Shown in pieces: positions 54,567 through 62,023 of a stretch of DNA of 62,023 nucleotides. The position numbers were made by a program, and so were the translations under genes. This stretch comes from Stieleria mannarensis (GTDB lineage Bacteria; Planctomycetota; Planctomycetia; Pirellulales; Pirellulaceae): contig NZ_JACEHH010000054.1 of the NCBI RefSeq assembly GCF_014154935.1, positions 1 through 62,023 on the forward strand, read 5' to 3'. The first letter of the stretch is position 1; every line of letters begins with the position of its first letter. The notes below the pieces were generated by a model. It saw nothing but the letters and a program-made list of their open reading frames with translations. It was not told the origin of the DNA and made no database searches.

Positions 54567-57500
54567 TCACTCGCCGAGCTTGCCCGACGAATCAGCCCCC
54601 GGATCCGCGAGAACAAACTCGGGCGGTGTTTTTCCAGCGAACCGGTACTCCGCGACCAGGTTCCGCCGCAATTCAGTGTCTTCCTGCGACGCGTTTCCTT
54701 TTGACGCCCCCGCCGGCACATGCCCTCGCCGTGCCCGGCAGACGTCCGCAAGGATCTCCAACTGCACCTCGTCCAACGGCTGGATCTTTGCCCGAGCTTC
54801 GGTCTCCTGATCCTGACGTATTCGTGACCGCTTGGCGAGCCACTCGGCAAGCGACGACTGATCGCCCGCCGGATCGAGCTGGGCGACCCTCCAGAGGATC
54901 TGCTCGGCAGGCAACGTCTCGGTGCCGTCCATCGAATCCCGGATCGCATGCAGCGTGATCGCATGGCGGAATGCCGCGACGTCGTCCGAATCGATCGACG
55001 GCGGGGGAAAACGTTTCTGGGTGATCTGCTTCGTACTGATCTGGCGGCCGTCCAGAATCGCCAACTCACGGTCGGCAAGGATTTGCACGCAGCGGGCGAT
55101 CCAGAAAGCCTGAAAGTAGTCCTGTGGTGCGACGAAATTGCTGCCGAAGCCGAAGGAGTAACTTTTGGCACCGTTGTTGATCCGGCTGGTGATCCGCCGC
55201 TCGTTGAGCATCAAGATGGTTTGTAGTGTGCCCGCCGTCGACGCAGGAAAATGGTCGCGATCGACCACCGTTTGTGCCGGGCGTCCGATCGGCAATCCCG
55301 GAGTCGACATGGACGAGGGACGCTCGATGTGTAAAAGATTTCGATACCGGGTGGTTCCGCGGGCGGGCGCCGCCAATGCGGCTTGTCGCGTGGAATAGAA
55401 CACCGACGTGGACGAGGCAACCGGCGCGATTCCCGAGGTCGCCTTCAGATCATGGTCAAGTTCCAACGCAGCGACTTCGCCCGCCACACGACCGGCCAAC
55501 GCGACGTGTTGGGCGCGATCGGGCGAATCGGACAGCAACAGCAACTGGGCGCGGACGATTTTGATGTCCCACAAGTCGGGATCGATCTCCAACGCGACAC
55601 GACACAATTCGGCCGCCTGCTCCGGATCGCTGCCGGCGCCCCGTCGGATGATCGACGCCATCCGCTTGGGATCACGCGTCGCTTTCATCTCCCGCATGGT
55701 CACTTCGGCCTGTGTGATCAATCCGGCTTGAAACTCCAGCGACGTCAAGCGAGCCCGGGCAGCCGGCGTATCTTGAACCTGAACCAGCCGACGCTGCTGG
55801 GTGACCGCTGAAACCAAGTCCCCCGATCGTGACAAAAGTTGCACCATCGCTTGGAGCAGGGACACGTCATGCGGGTGCTTGCCGAGCCCTCGCTGCAGAA
55901 CGAACTGCGCCTGCTTGAAATCTTCGACAGAACTCCAGACCGTTGCGACCAGGATCGACTTGGATTTCGAATCGACGTCGTCCCGTTCAAGCCTTTTGAT
56001 GCGTGTCACCAGTTGCTCGACTTCACCGCGTTGTTCGTACAACTGCACCAACTGCTCGATCCGTTCGATCTGCGATTCCAACTCGGTTTCCTGCTCAACG
56101 GATTTCCAAAGCAGGGCGATCGCCTCGGCGGTTTCAGATCGATCGGCCAGCCGGATCGCGAGGTCGACACGAGCTTCGTTGTTGCGGGGGTCAAGGCTGA
56201 CGGCGCGCCGCAACGCCGCTTCGCCCTGCGGGTGCTTTCCCGAGACAAACGCAATTTGAGCATACAGATGGTGCGCCGCCGCCGACGCAGGATTCGCAGC
56301 CACCATGTCATCGGCGACTTTAAGCGCCAGTTCGATTTGACCGAGTTGTTTTCGGATTCCGACGAGCCGGCGGAAATGATCAACACTGCGTCGCTTGTCC
56401 AATCGCGTCAAGCGTTTCAGGTGCCGGGCGGCGTTCTCATCGCGTCCCAAACGTTCCGCGATGTCGACCGCATCACGAAGCACCGCGACGTTTTCTGGTT
56501 CAAGCTCGATGGCGGCGTCGATCGCGCGCGACGCGGCCTCGCGATGCCCATCGGCAAGACACAGCAGCGCCAGATACCGTCGGTTTTCCGCGGTCGGCGT
56601 TTGTCGCGAAACCTCCGCGATCTGCTCGCCCAGTCTGTCCGCAACTTGAAAGAATTCGATCCGTCGCCGCATCAGCCGTTCGCTCTCTTCAGCGCTCTCG
56701 GCCCGTTCGGATGCCGCGTCCAGTTCCGCTGCTGCGGCATCAAATTGCTCTGCCCCCCAAAGCACGCCGGCGTACCGCAGACGCTGATCGAACGATAGAT
56801 CCAACTCCCCCGCTTCGTTCCAGGTCTGCAGTGCCAGGTCGAAACGTCGGATCGATTCGAAGATTCCGGCCACATGGATAAGAGACGCCGCGCTGGGCCG
56901 CGGGCCGTCGGCGATCGATCGCCAAATCACGATCGCCTCGTCATGGCGTCCGAGCTGATGCAGCAGTTCGCCGAGCGATTCACGCAACTGGGGATCATCG
57001 GGCGACGCTTGGATCGCCTGACGATAAAGCTGAACCGCGCGGTCGTTGTCGTCGATTGACTTCATCCGCTGTGCCAGGTTCGCCAACAAAACCGCGTCGT
57101 CGGGGTTGGCCTGGGCAAGCCGATTCCACGCGTCTCGGGCCGCATCGCGTCGCCGGTCACGTTCCATCATTGGATCGGCAAGGTAGACATCTCCCAAACG
57201 CAGCCCGACGTCGGGATGAGTCGGGTCGATGGAAAGCAGGTGTTCCAAGTGTCGTGCCGCCTCGGCGCTGCTGCCCTCGGATTGCAGGATTCCCACCAGT
57301 GTCCAACGCGGCTCGAATTGATCGGGAGCCTTTGCGATGGCCTGCAACAAAGACGTCTGGGCATCGTCAATGTGTCCTGCGCCGGCCAGGATTTCCGCCC
57401 GACGGACCAGCAGCGTCAGGTCGTCGGGCGACCGGTCTGCTTGCCGGCGATAGTATTCTGCCAAGCCGTCGAAATCCCCGTCAGACAAATAGGTGCGTTC

Positions 57501-58310
57501 CAGCCGATCGCGGACGTCCGAGTGCAGCCAACTGCCCGGTCGCAATCGCGCCAGGATCGTTTCGAGTTGCTGCCGTGCCTTGGGGGTGTCCCCCAGCCGA
57601 TCGGTCAGCTCTGCGACACGAATTTGATATCGAATGCGGTTCTCCGCTGATGTCGCCTGCTGTGCCAAACGTTGGTAGTGTTGCAGTGCCAAACCATAGT
57701 CCTGCTGAATCACCAAGGCGGCGGCGACCCGCTCGGTCATTGATGGATCATCCGGGAATCGTTCGAGCAGTTGCCCCCAAACGCTGATCGCTTGGTCGCG
57801 TTGGTGGGTGCGGCAATAGAGCTGTGCGAGACTCTGAAAGATTTCCGGCGCGTCGCGACGATCGGGCTGTCGGTCGATCGCGCGTCGAAACGCCTGGACC
57901 GCTTGTTCATCCTCGCCTTCGGCGATCAATGCCCGGCCCAACTGATGGCTCGCGTTGGCACTGTCGGTCAGCAACGACTCCGCAGTCCGCAGCGAATGGA
58001 TTGCGGCGGAGGCGTCGCCGTGTTTGAGCTGAATCAAACCGCGCGTCAGTTGCTTTGCCCCCGACCGGTCGTCATCGAGCGACCGCAGCAATTCGTCGAG
58101 TGAGCGGGTTTGCGTGTGGTAGTCGAACACGCGATCGAGTGCCGTGCCCGGACGCGGGTTTTCAAGCAATACCTGCAGGAACTGTTCGTCGATTTGGCGA
58201 TCGCGTTCGGTACCCTGAGCCACCACCGTCGATTGATGCACCGCCGGGATCAGCAGACAGATTGCGGCCAGACGAAGCAATCTCAAAAACCAAATCACCA
58301 TGTCGATCAT
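54567..58310 (-). CDS. Giant secreted TPR protein (shortened paralogue)
   Basis: A 1247-residue paralogue of the next gene. It has a signal-like N terminus (LRLAAICLLIPAVHQSTVVA), then NPRPGTALDRVFDYHTQTRS, then TPR repeats and a middle region with FVAPQDYFQAFWIARCVQIL matching PQDYNQARWIARAIKVL of the neighbour. Alignment by eye runs to LRRNLVAEYRFAGKTPPEF (neighbour: LYRWMIQEFRLAGKEIP, near residue 1193) and then stops, so about 600 C-terminal residues are absent. It ends just before a degraded repeat. It is probably cotranscribed with the neighbour. Confidence 0.82.
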   Translation of the reverse strand: MIDMVIWFLRLLRLAAICLLIPAVHQSTVVAQGTERDRQIDEQFLQVLLENPRPGTALDRVFDYHTQTRSLDELLRSLDDDRSGAKQLTRGLIQLKHGDASAAIHSLRTAESLLTDSANASHQLGRALIAEGEDEQAVQAFRRAIDRQPDRRDAPEIFQSLAQLYCRTHQRDQAISVWGQLLERFPDDPSMTERVAAALVIQQDYGLALQHYQRLAQQATSAENRIRYQIRVAELTDRLGDTPKARQQLETILARLRPGSWLHSDVRDRLERTYLSDGDFDGLAEYYRRQADRSPDDLTLLVRRAEILAGAGHIDDAQTSLLQAIAKAPDQFEPRWTLVGILQSEGSSAEAARHLEHLLSIDPTHPDVGLRLGDVYLADPMMERDRRRDAARDAWNRLAQANPDDAVLLANLAQRMKSIDDNDRAVQLYRQAIQASPDDPQLRESLGELLHQLGRHDEAIVIWRSIADGPRPSAASLIHVAGIFESIRRFDLALQTWNEAGELDLSFDQRLRYAGVLWGAEQFDAAAAELDAASERAESAEESERLMRRRIEFFQVADRLGEQIAEVSRQTPTAENRRYLALLCLADGHREAASRAIDAAIELEPENVAVLRDAVDIAERLGRDENAARHLKRLTRLDKRRSVDHFRRLVGIRKQLGQIELALKVADDMVAANPASAAAHHLYAQIAFVSGKHPQGEAALRRAVSLDPRNNEARVDLAIRLADRSETAEAIALLWKSVEQETELESQIERIEQLVQLYEQRGEVEQLVTRIKRLERDDVDSKSKSILVATVWSSVEDFKQAQFVLQRGLGKHPHDVSLLQAMVQLLSRSGDLVSAVTQQRRLVQVQDTPAARARLTSLEFQAGLITQAEVTMREMKATRDPKRMASIIRRGAGSDPEQAAELCRVALEIDPDLWDIKIVRAQLLLLSDSPDRAQHVALAGRVAGEVAALELDHDLKATSGIAPVASSTSVFYSTRQAALAAPARGTTRYRNLLHIERPSSMSTPGLPIGRPAQTVVDRDHFPASTAGTLQTILMLNERRITSRINNGAKSYSFGFGSNFVAPQDYFQAFWIARCVQILADRELAILDGRQISTKQITQKRFPPPSIDSDDVAAFRHAITLHAIRDSMDGTETLPAEQILWRVAQLDPAGDQSSLAEWLAKRSRIRQDQETEARAKIQPLDEVQLEILADVCRARRGHVPAGASKGNASQEDTELRRNLVAEYRFAGKTPPEFVLADPGADSSGKLGE

Positions 58311-58364
58311 ATTCTTCCCAAAGTACGACGGTCCTTCCGCGAGTAAGCGTCAAGCTAACACGAA

Positions 58365-58497
58365 ACCCTCCCTGGCAGGGAGGGTCGAGCGTAGCGAGGG
58401 GAGGGTCGATTGGTGGTATTTGAGTGGATCCGAGCCACAGCAAACCCTCCCCGCTCCGAGCGTAAACTCCTCCGCGACCCTCCCTAGAAGGGAGGGT
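58365..58497. repeat. Two CCCTCCCT palindromes (family D)
   Basis: 58365-58385 has perfect arms ACCCTCCCT and AGGGAGGGT around GGC; 58477-58497 has the same arms around AGA. They flank a GGGAGGGTCGA segment. The region 58311-58564 between the TPR and dehydratase genes is otherwise empty. Confidence 0.85.
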
Positions 58498-58564
58498 GTC
58501 TTCACGTATTTGATGGTTTCAAATCTTAACTTAGTGCCTAAACACCAACGGTTGCGTGGTTCAC

Positions 58565-59665
58565 TCAGCAACTCCAAACCGGATCGCCCAGGACATCGAA
58601 CTTCGGCGTGATCCCCAAACCCGGCTGGGTCGACGCGGCCATCCGCCCGTTGGCGCGTTTGGGTGCCCCATCGGCGATCGACTGGGTGACGTAGCTGTTG
58701 AAGTCGGTGGACGTGAACAGGTAATCGGTCGGCGTGCTGTGGGCCAAGTGCGAGATCGCGGCGGTGATGATGTCCCCGCCCCAGCTGTCTTCCAGCGTCA
58801 TCGCGATCCCCAGTGACACGCACAGGTCGCGCGCCTGTTTGGCTTTGGTCAGCCCGCCGAACTTGCTGATCTTGATGTTGACGGCGTCCATCGCACGGTC
58901 CGATGCGCCTTTCAGGATCGCGTCGACCGAATCGATGACTTCGTCCAAGATGAACGGCAGGTTGGTGTTTTGGCGGATGGTCAAACACTGCTGGTACGTC
59001 GCACAGGGTTGTTCGATGTAGACATCGACGTCACGCACCGCGCCGACGACCCGCATCGCTTCGTGCATCAGCCAGCCGGTATTGGCATCGGCGACCAGTT
59101 TGTCGCCCGGTTGCAGAATTTCGCGGACCGCGCGGATTCGCTCGATATCCTCATCGGCTCGCCCGCCGACTTTCAGCTGAAACCGCCGATAGCCTTCTTC
59201 GCGATAGCCGGCAACGTTGTCGGCCATCTCGGCGGCCGGCCGTTGGGAGATCGCGCGATAGAGCACCACGTCGTCGCCGTAGCGTCCGCCCAGCAGCGTG
59301 CAAACCGGCAATTCCGCGGCCTTGCCCAAAATGTCCCAGCACGCCATGTCGATCGCCGACTTGACGTACGGATGCCCCTTCATCACCCGGTCCATCTTGT
59401 AATTGAGTGCCCACAACTGTGTCGGGTCTTGGCCGATCAACTGGGGGGCCAATTCCTGGATCCCCGCGCGGGCTCCGGCCGCATAGGCGGGCAGGTAGAC
59501 CGGTCCGAGCGGACAGACTTCGCCGTAACCGACCAACCCGGAATCGGTGTCAATCTGGACCACCGTGGAATCAAAGACGTCGACGCTCTTCCCCTCCGAC
59601 CAACTGTAATTGCCCTCCGCCAAGGGAAGGTCCACTTGAAAAACTTTGAAACCAGTGATCTTCAT
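58565..59665 (-). CDS. Enolase-superfamily dehydratase, cis-3-hydroxy-L-proline dehydratase-like
   Basis: A 366-residue muconate-lactonizing-type enzyme. Visible catalytic residues are Lys165 in QLKVGG, metal ligands Asp193 (VADANTG), Glu218 (IEQP) and Glu242 (LDEVID), and Lys265 in NIKISKFGG, the two-lysine layout of the MLE subgroup. [13 protein letters not shown] and the N-terminal [16 protein letters not shown] are like cis-3-hydroxy-L-proline dehydratases, which act in hydroxyproline use; substrate assignment is by resemblance only. ATG 59665 is the natural family start; an in-frame extension to 59758 is unlikely. Confidence 0.85.
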   Translation of the reverse strand: MKITGFKVFQVDLPLAEGNYSWSEGKSVDVFDSTVVQIDTDSGLVGYGEVCPLGPVYLPAYAAGARAGIQELAPQLIGQDPTQLWALNYKMDRVMKGHPYVKSAIDMACWDILGKAAELPVCTLLGGRYGDDVVLYRAISQRPAAEMADNVAGYREEGYRRFQLKVGGRADEDIERIRAVREILQPGDKLVADANTGWLMHEAMRVVGAVRDVDVYIEQPCATYQQCLTIRQNTNLPFILDEVIDSVDAILKGASDRAMDAVNIKISKFGGLTKAKQARDLCVSLGIAMTLEDSWGGDIITAAISHLAHSTPTDYLFTSTDFNSYVTQSIADGAPKRANGRMAASTQPGLGITPKFDVLGDPVWSC

Positions 59666-60130
59666 CTCGTCGTATCGATCGGTCGTGCAGAGGGTAAAGC
59701 GTGCCGGGTGAAACTCGCGCCGGCAGAATGCGATGTCGAAAACAGAATTTAGCACCAAAGTCGCCTGTTCGGCAGCGGATGGGACATAGACGACACGGGC
59801 GAGTGGACGGGCGCACCCTTTGATTGACCTAGCGCCCCGACGCTGACCATTGACCGGCGCTGACCATTGACCGGCGCTGACCTTTAACCGGCGTAGTAGG
59901 ACGGCAACGTTGGTGTTTCGCCTTCAGGGCGTCGCTTTTCGCCAGTACGATCGCCCTTCCGGGCCGTCGCCCATGGGGCTTTGCGCGACGACCTACAAAG
60001 GACGTCGTACGGGCGAGCAGCTGACCGCGACCTGCAAACCGCACCGCGGCGGTGGGGGATCGAATAAACTGATCGGGTTCGCTGGACACTCCCATTCCCG
60101 ACCCCGCTCCCCCTACCCCGGCCGTTTCCC
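59666..60130. other. Divergent intergenic region with 17-bp tandem repeat
   Basis: This 465-bp region should hold promoters for the dehydratase and sulfatase genes. It contains a tandem repeat at 59841-59891 and the fragment GTTGGTGTTTCGCCTTCAGG near 59909, which recalls family E. No gene is visible. Confidence 0.55.
59841..59891. repeat. Tandem 17-bp repeat
   Basis: Three units of CGCTGACCATTGACCGG; the third differs at two bases. Confidence 0.92.
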
Positions 60131-61477
60131 ATGATGCGATTGATCCTCCTGACCGCCTTGTGCTCTTTGTCCTGTGTCGCATCGGCGGCCGATCGACCGA
60201 ACGTGTTGTTCATCGCCGTGGACGACTTGAACCATTGGATGACGCATTTGAACCGCAATCCCCAGGCCCGCACGCCGAACTTTGACCGACTGGCCCGACG
60301 CGGCGTGACGTTCACCAACGCCCACTGCGCCGTGCCGGCCTGCGAACCCTCGCGCTGTGCGTTGATGAGCGGCCGGCGACCCTGGGTGACCGGGTGCTAC
60401 AAGAACGGACACAAGTGGAAACAGTACCAGGCCGCCGGCGAAGGCTTGAGTGCCCAATTCCTGAAGGCCGGCTATCACGTCGCCGGTGCGGGAAAGATCT
60501 ACCACTCCAGACAGTACCATCCAAGCGAATGGACCGAGTACATGTCCGATGACGGATTGAGTGCCAATGGACCGGGCGTAAAAAAGATGGACGGCTATCA
60601 CGACGACGTGACGCACCCGAACCTGAAAGACGACGACATCATGGATTGGCACTGCGTCAACTATTGCATCGAACGGATCACCAAGAAAAGCGAGCAACCG
60701 TTCTTCGTCGCGTGTGGCCTGTACAAGCCCCACCTGCCGTTCGTCGCCCCGCGGAAATACTACGACGCGTTTCCGCTGGAGTCGATCGAGTTGCCGCCGC
60801 ACATCGAAAACGACTTGGACGACATTCCGCCTGCCGGGGTCAAGATGGCCGGCCCCAATGGTGATCACGCCAAGTTTCTCAAGAGTGGCCGCTGGAAAGC
60901 CGCGATTCAATCCTACCTGGCCACCTGCGCCTACACCGACATGAACCTGGGGCGATTGCTCGACGCCCTGGACGCCAGCCCGAACCGAGACAACACGATC
61001 ATCTGCTTGTGGAGCGATCACGGTTGGTCGCTGGGTGAAAAAGAGCACTGGCGCAAGTTCGCATTGTGGGAAGAAACCACCCGCACCGCCTTCATCTGGG
61101 TCGTCCCCGGACTCACCACGCCGGGAACACGCTGCGACCGTTCGGTCGACTTGATGAGCGTGTATCCGACGCTGTGCGAATTGACCGGGATCGAAACCCC
61201 GGATCACGTCAGCGGTCACGACATCTCGGTGTTGCTAAAAAACCCACAAGCCCCTTGGGAATTCCCCGCGATCACCACCCACGGTCGCGGCAACCATAGC
61301 GTCAAGACCGAAACCCATCGTTACATCCGCTACGCCGGCGGCGACGAAGAACTCTACGACGTCGTGGCCGATCCGTACGAATGGAAGAATCTGGCATCGG
61401 CCGAAGGGAGCGACGCCATCAAGTCACAACTCGCAGCGTGGTTGCCGAAGAAAGAAAAGCCCGAGCCGAAGAAGTAA
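60131..61477 (+). CDS. Secreted sulfatase (iduronate-2-sulfatase-like)
   Basis: A 448-residue exported sulfatase of family S1. The signal peptide is LILLTALCSLSCVASA. Active-site features are RPNVLFIAVDDLNHWM (metal-binding Asp-Asp), ACEPSRCALMSGRRP near residue 70 (C-x-P-S-R, where Cys becomes formylglycine), a KIYHS motif, and LWSDHGWSLGEKEHW near residue 295. LNHWM and YKPHLPFVAPRKYYD resemble the iduronate-2-sulfatase branch. Planctomycetes have many such enzymes to remove sulfate from algal or animal polysaccharides. A maturase gene is not in the window. Confidence 0.92.
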   Translation: MMRLILLTALCSLSCVASAADRPNVLFIAVDDLNHWMTHLNRNPQARTPNFDRLARRGVTFTNAHCAVPACEPSRCALMSGRRPWVTGCYKNGHKWKQYQAAGEGLSAQFLKAGYHVAGAGKIYHSRQYHPSEWTEYMSDDGLSANGPGVKKMDGYHDDVTHPNLKDDDIMDWHCVNYCIERITKKSEQPFFVACGLYKPHLPFVAPRKYYDAFPLESIELPPHIENDLDDIPPAGVKMAGPNGDHAKFLKSGRWKAAIQSYLATCAYTDMNLGRLLDALDASPNRDNTIICLWSDHGWSLGEKEHWRKFALWEETTRTAFIWVVPGLTTPGTRCDRSVDLMSVYPTLCELTGIETPDHVSGHDISVLLKNPQAPWEFPAITTHGRGNHSVKTETHRYIRYAGGDEELYDVVADPYEWKNLASAEGSDAIKSQLAAWLPKKEKPEPKK

Positions 61478-61494
61478 GGCATGCCTGACCGACA

Positions 61495-61770
61495 TCAAGT
61501 CGGCACGTATTCCACCACGTGCCCGATCTTGATCACAAACGGATGCGTTTTGTGGCTCTTGAAGAACCCGCTGACGGTCACGCCATCGGGGTTCTCGATC
61601 ACTTTGACGATGTTGACATAGGGGACGTGAAAGACGTTTTCTTCGTCGCCGGTCTTCACCGAAAAATAGTCCTCTTCGGCGGCCAACAGCGTCGCCGATT
61701 CGATCCGGTGCGCGCTGTGGATGTTGATTCCGATCTCGTTGCCCAGTTGCGTTTCAATCAGCGTTTTCAT
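61495..61770 (-). CDS. Hypothetical small protein
   Basis: A 91-residue protein starting MKTLIETQLGNEIGINIHSA. The sequence is mixed alpha/beta with EEDYFSVKTGDEENVFHVPY and VTVSGFFKSHKTHPFVIKIG. There is no signal peptide, membrane span or motif I recognise. ATG 61770 lies in a family-like start context; an in-frame extension to 61830 is Ser/Pro-rich and unlikely. It converges with the sulfatase gene, 17 bp apart. Confidence 0.65.
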   Translation of the reverse strand: MKTLIETQLGNEIGINIHSAHRIESATLLAAEEDYFSVKTGDEENVFHVPYVNIVKVIENPDGVTVSGFFKSHKTHPFVIKIGHVVEYVPT

Positions 61771-62023
61771 GACACTCCGACTCGAATGGATGGTTGGAGG
61801 AGACACCGGACGGGAGTTGCGTGAGATCACTCAATCGTAGCAGAACACCACGGAGTTTTGTGACTTCTTCCCACCATTGGTGTCCAGCCTTTCGGCGCTC
61901 CTTCGAACGCCCCCGGAACGTGAACTCTATTGCTGACTAACTGGACAGCGCCACTTTGATCAATACCGTGAATCGCCGGTCGAACGTAGCTACCTTCGCC
62001 AGAAGGTGGATCCCCAGGGTTTT
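61771..62023. other. Intergenic end of window with repeats E and A
   Basis: It contains a family E motif at 61877-61897 and, from about 61965, the left half of a family A element that runs off the window. No gene is visible. Confidence 0.65.
61965..62023. repeat. Family A palindromic repeat, truncated by window end
   Basis: ACCGTGAATCGCCGGTCGAA then GTAGCTACCTTCGCCAGA match 9713-9757 almost exactly. The right arm is beyond the window. Confidence 0.8.

Overview
The window looks like chromosomal DNA of a planctomycete, most likely of the Rhodopirellula/Stieleria side of the Pirellulaceae. I infer this from the marker families it holds: a DUF1549/DUF1553 cytochrome-type protein followed by a Tat-exported DUF1501 protein, a secreted sulfatase, a CRTAC1-type FG-GAP/ASPIC protein, very large secreted TPR proteins, secreted TadE/TadG pseudopilin-like proteins, a high GC content, and intergenic DNA packed with small palindromic repeats. 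No rRNA, tRNA, CRISPR array, phage or transposase gene was seen.

Layout. 0.1-9.6 kb: a leftward run (Cys-rich metal-binding protein, unknown protein, TPR-methyltransferase, VgrG, FHA protein) and a divergent rightward pair (a second TPR-methyltransferase, then a 500-residue methyltransferase). 9.9-11.7 kb: a small unknown gene, repeats and a glycine-rich RRM protein. 12.0-17.0 kb: a metal ABC transporter (binding lipoprotein, ATPase, two permeases); both permeases carry a DtxR/MntR-like domain at the C terminus. 17.1-19.6 kb: a HAMP-like membrane protein, two TadE-like proteins and a VWA-domain TadG-like protein. 19.9-21.5 kb: a zinc-ribbon/GYF_2 membrane protein and a small secreted protein. 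21.7-26.0 kb: a tight four-gene operon of membrane P-loop NTPase, CPBP protease, SAM methyltransferase and FAD reductase. 26.3 kb: a 29-residue basic peptide with its own terminator. 26.9-28.5 kb: rhomboid protease and exported peroxiredoxin. 28.7-32.9 kb: a GalU-like protein with an altered nucleotide loop, overlapping a 1116-residue fusion of a fucokinase-like GHMP kinase and a UDP-sugar pyrophosphorylase-like domain. 33.1-38.1 kb: two divergent FG-GAP lipoproteins. 38.3-43.6 kb: YceH, dihydroorotase, a secreted unknown protein and a secreted DUF4432 protein. 43.9-48.6 kb: DUF1501 and DUF1549/1553. 48.9-58.3 kb: two tandem paralogous giant TPR proteins, one about 600 residues shorter at the C terminus. 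58.6-61.8 kb: an enolase-superfamily dehydratase, a sulfatase and a small unknown protein.

The most notable points are the metal-uptake operon with sensor-like domains fused to both permeases and a 7-bp tandem repeat at a gene junction; the kinase/pyrophosphorylase fusion paired with a probably divergent GalU homologue; the NTPase-protease-methyltransferase-reductase operon; the duplicated and shortened TPR gene that ends at a dispersed repeat; and at least eight families of intergenic palindromes. Functions are given at family level; no search was run.
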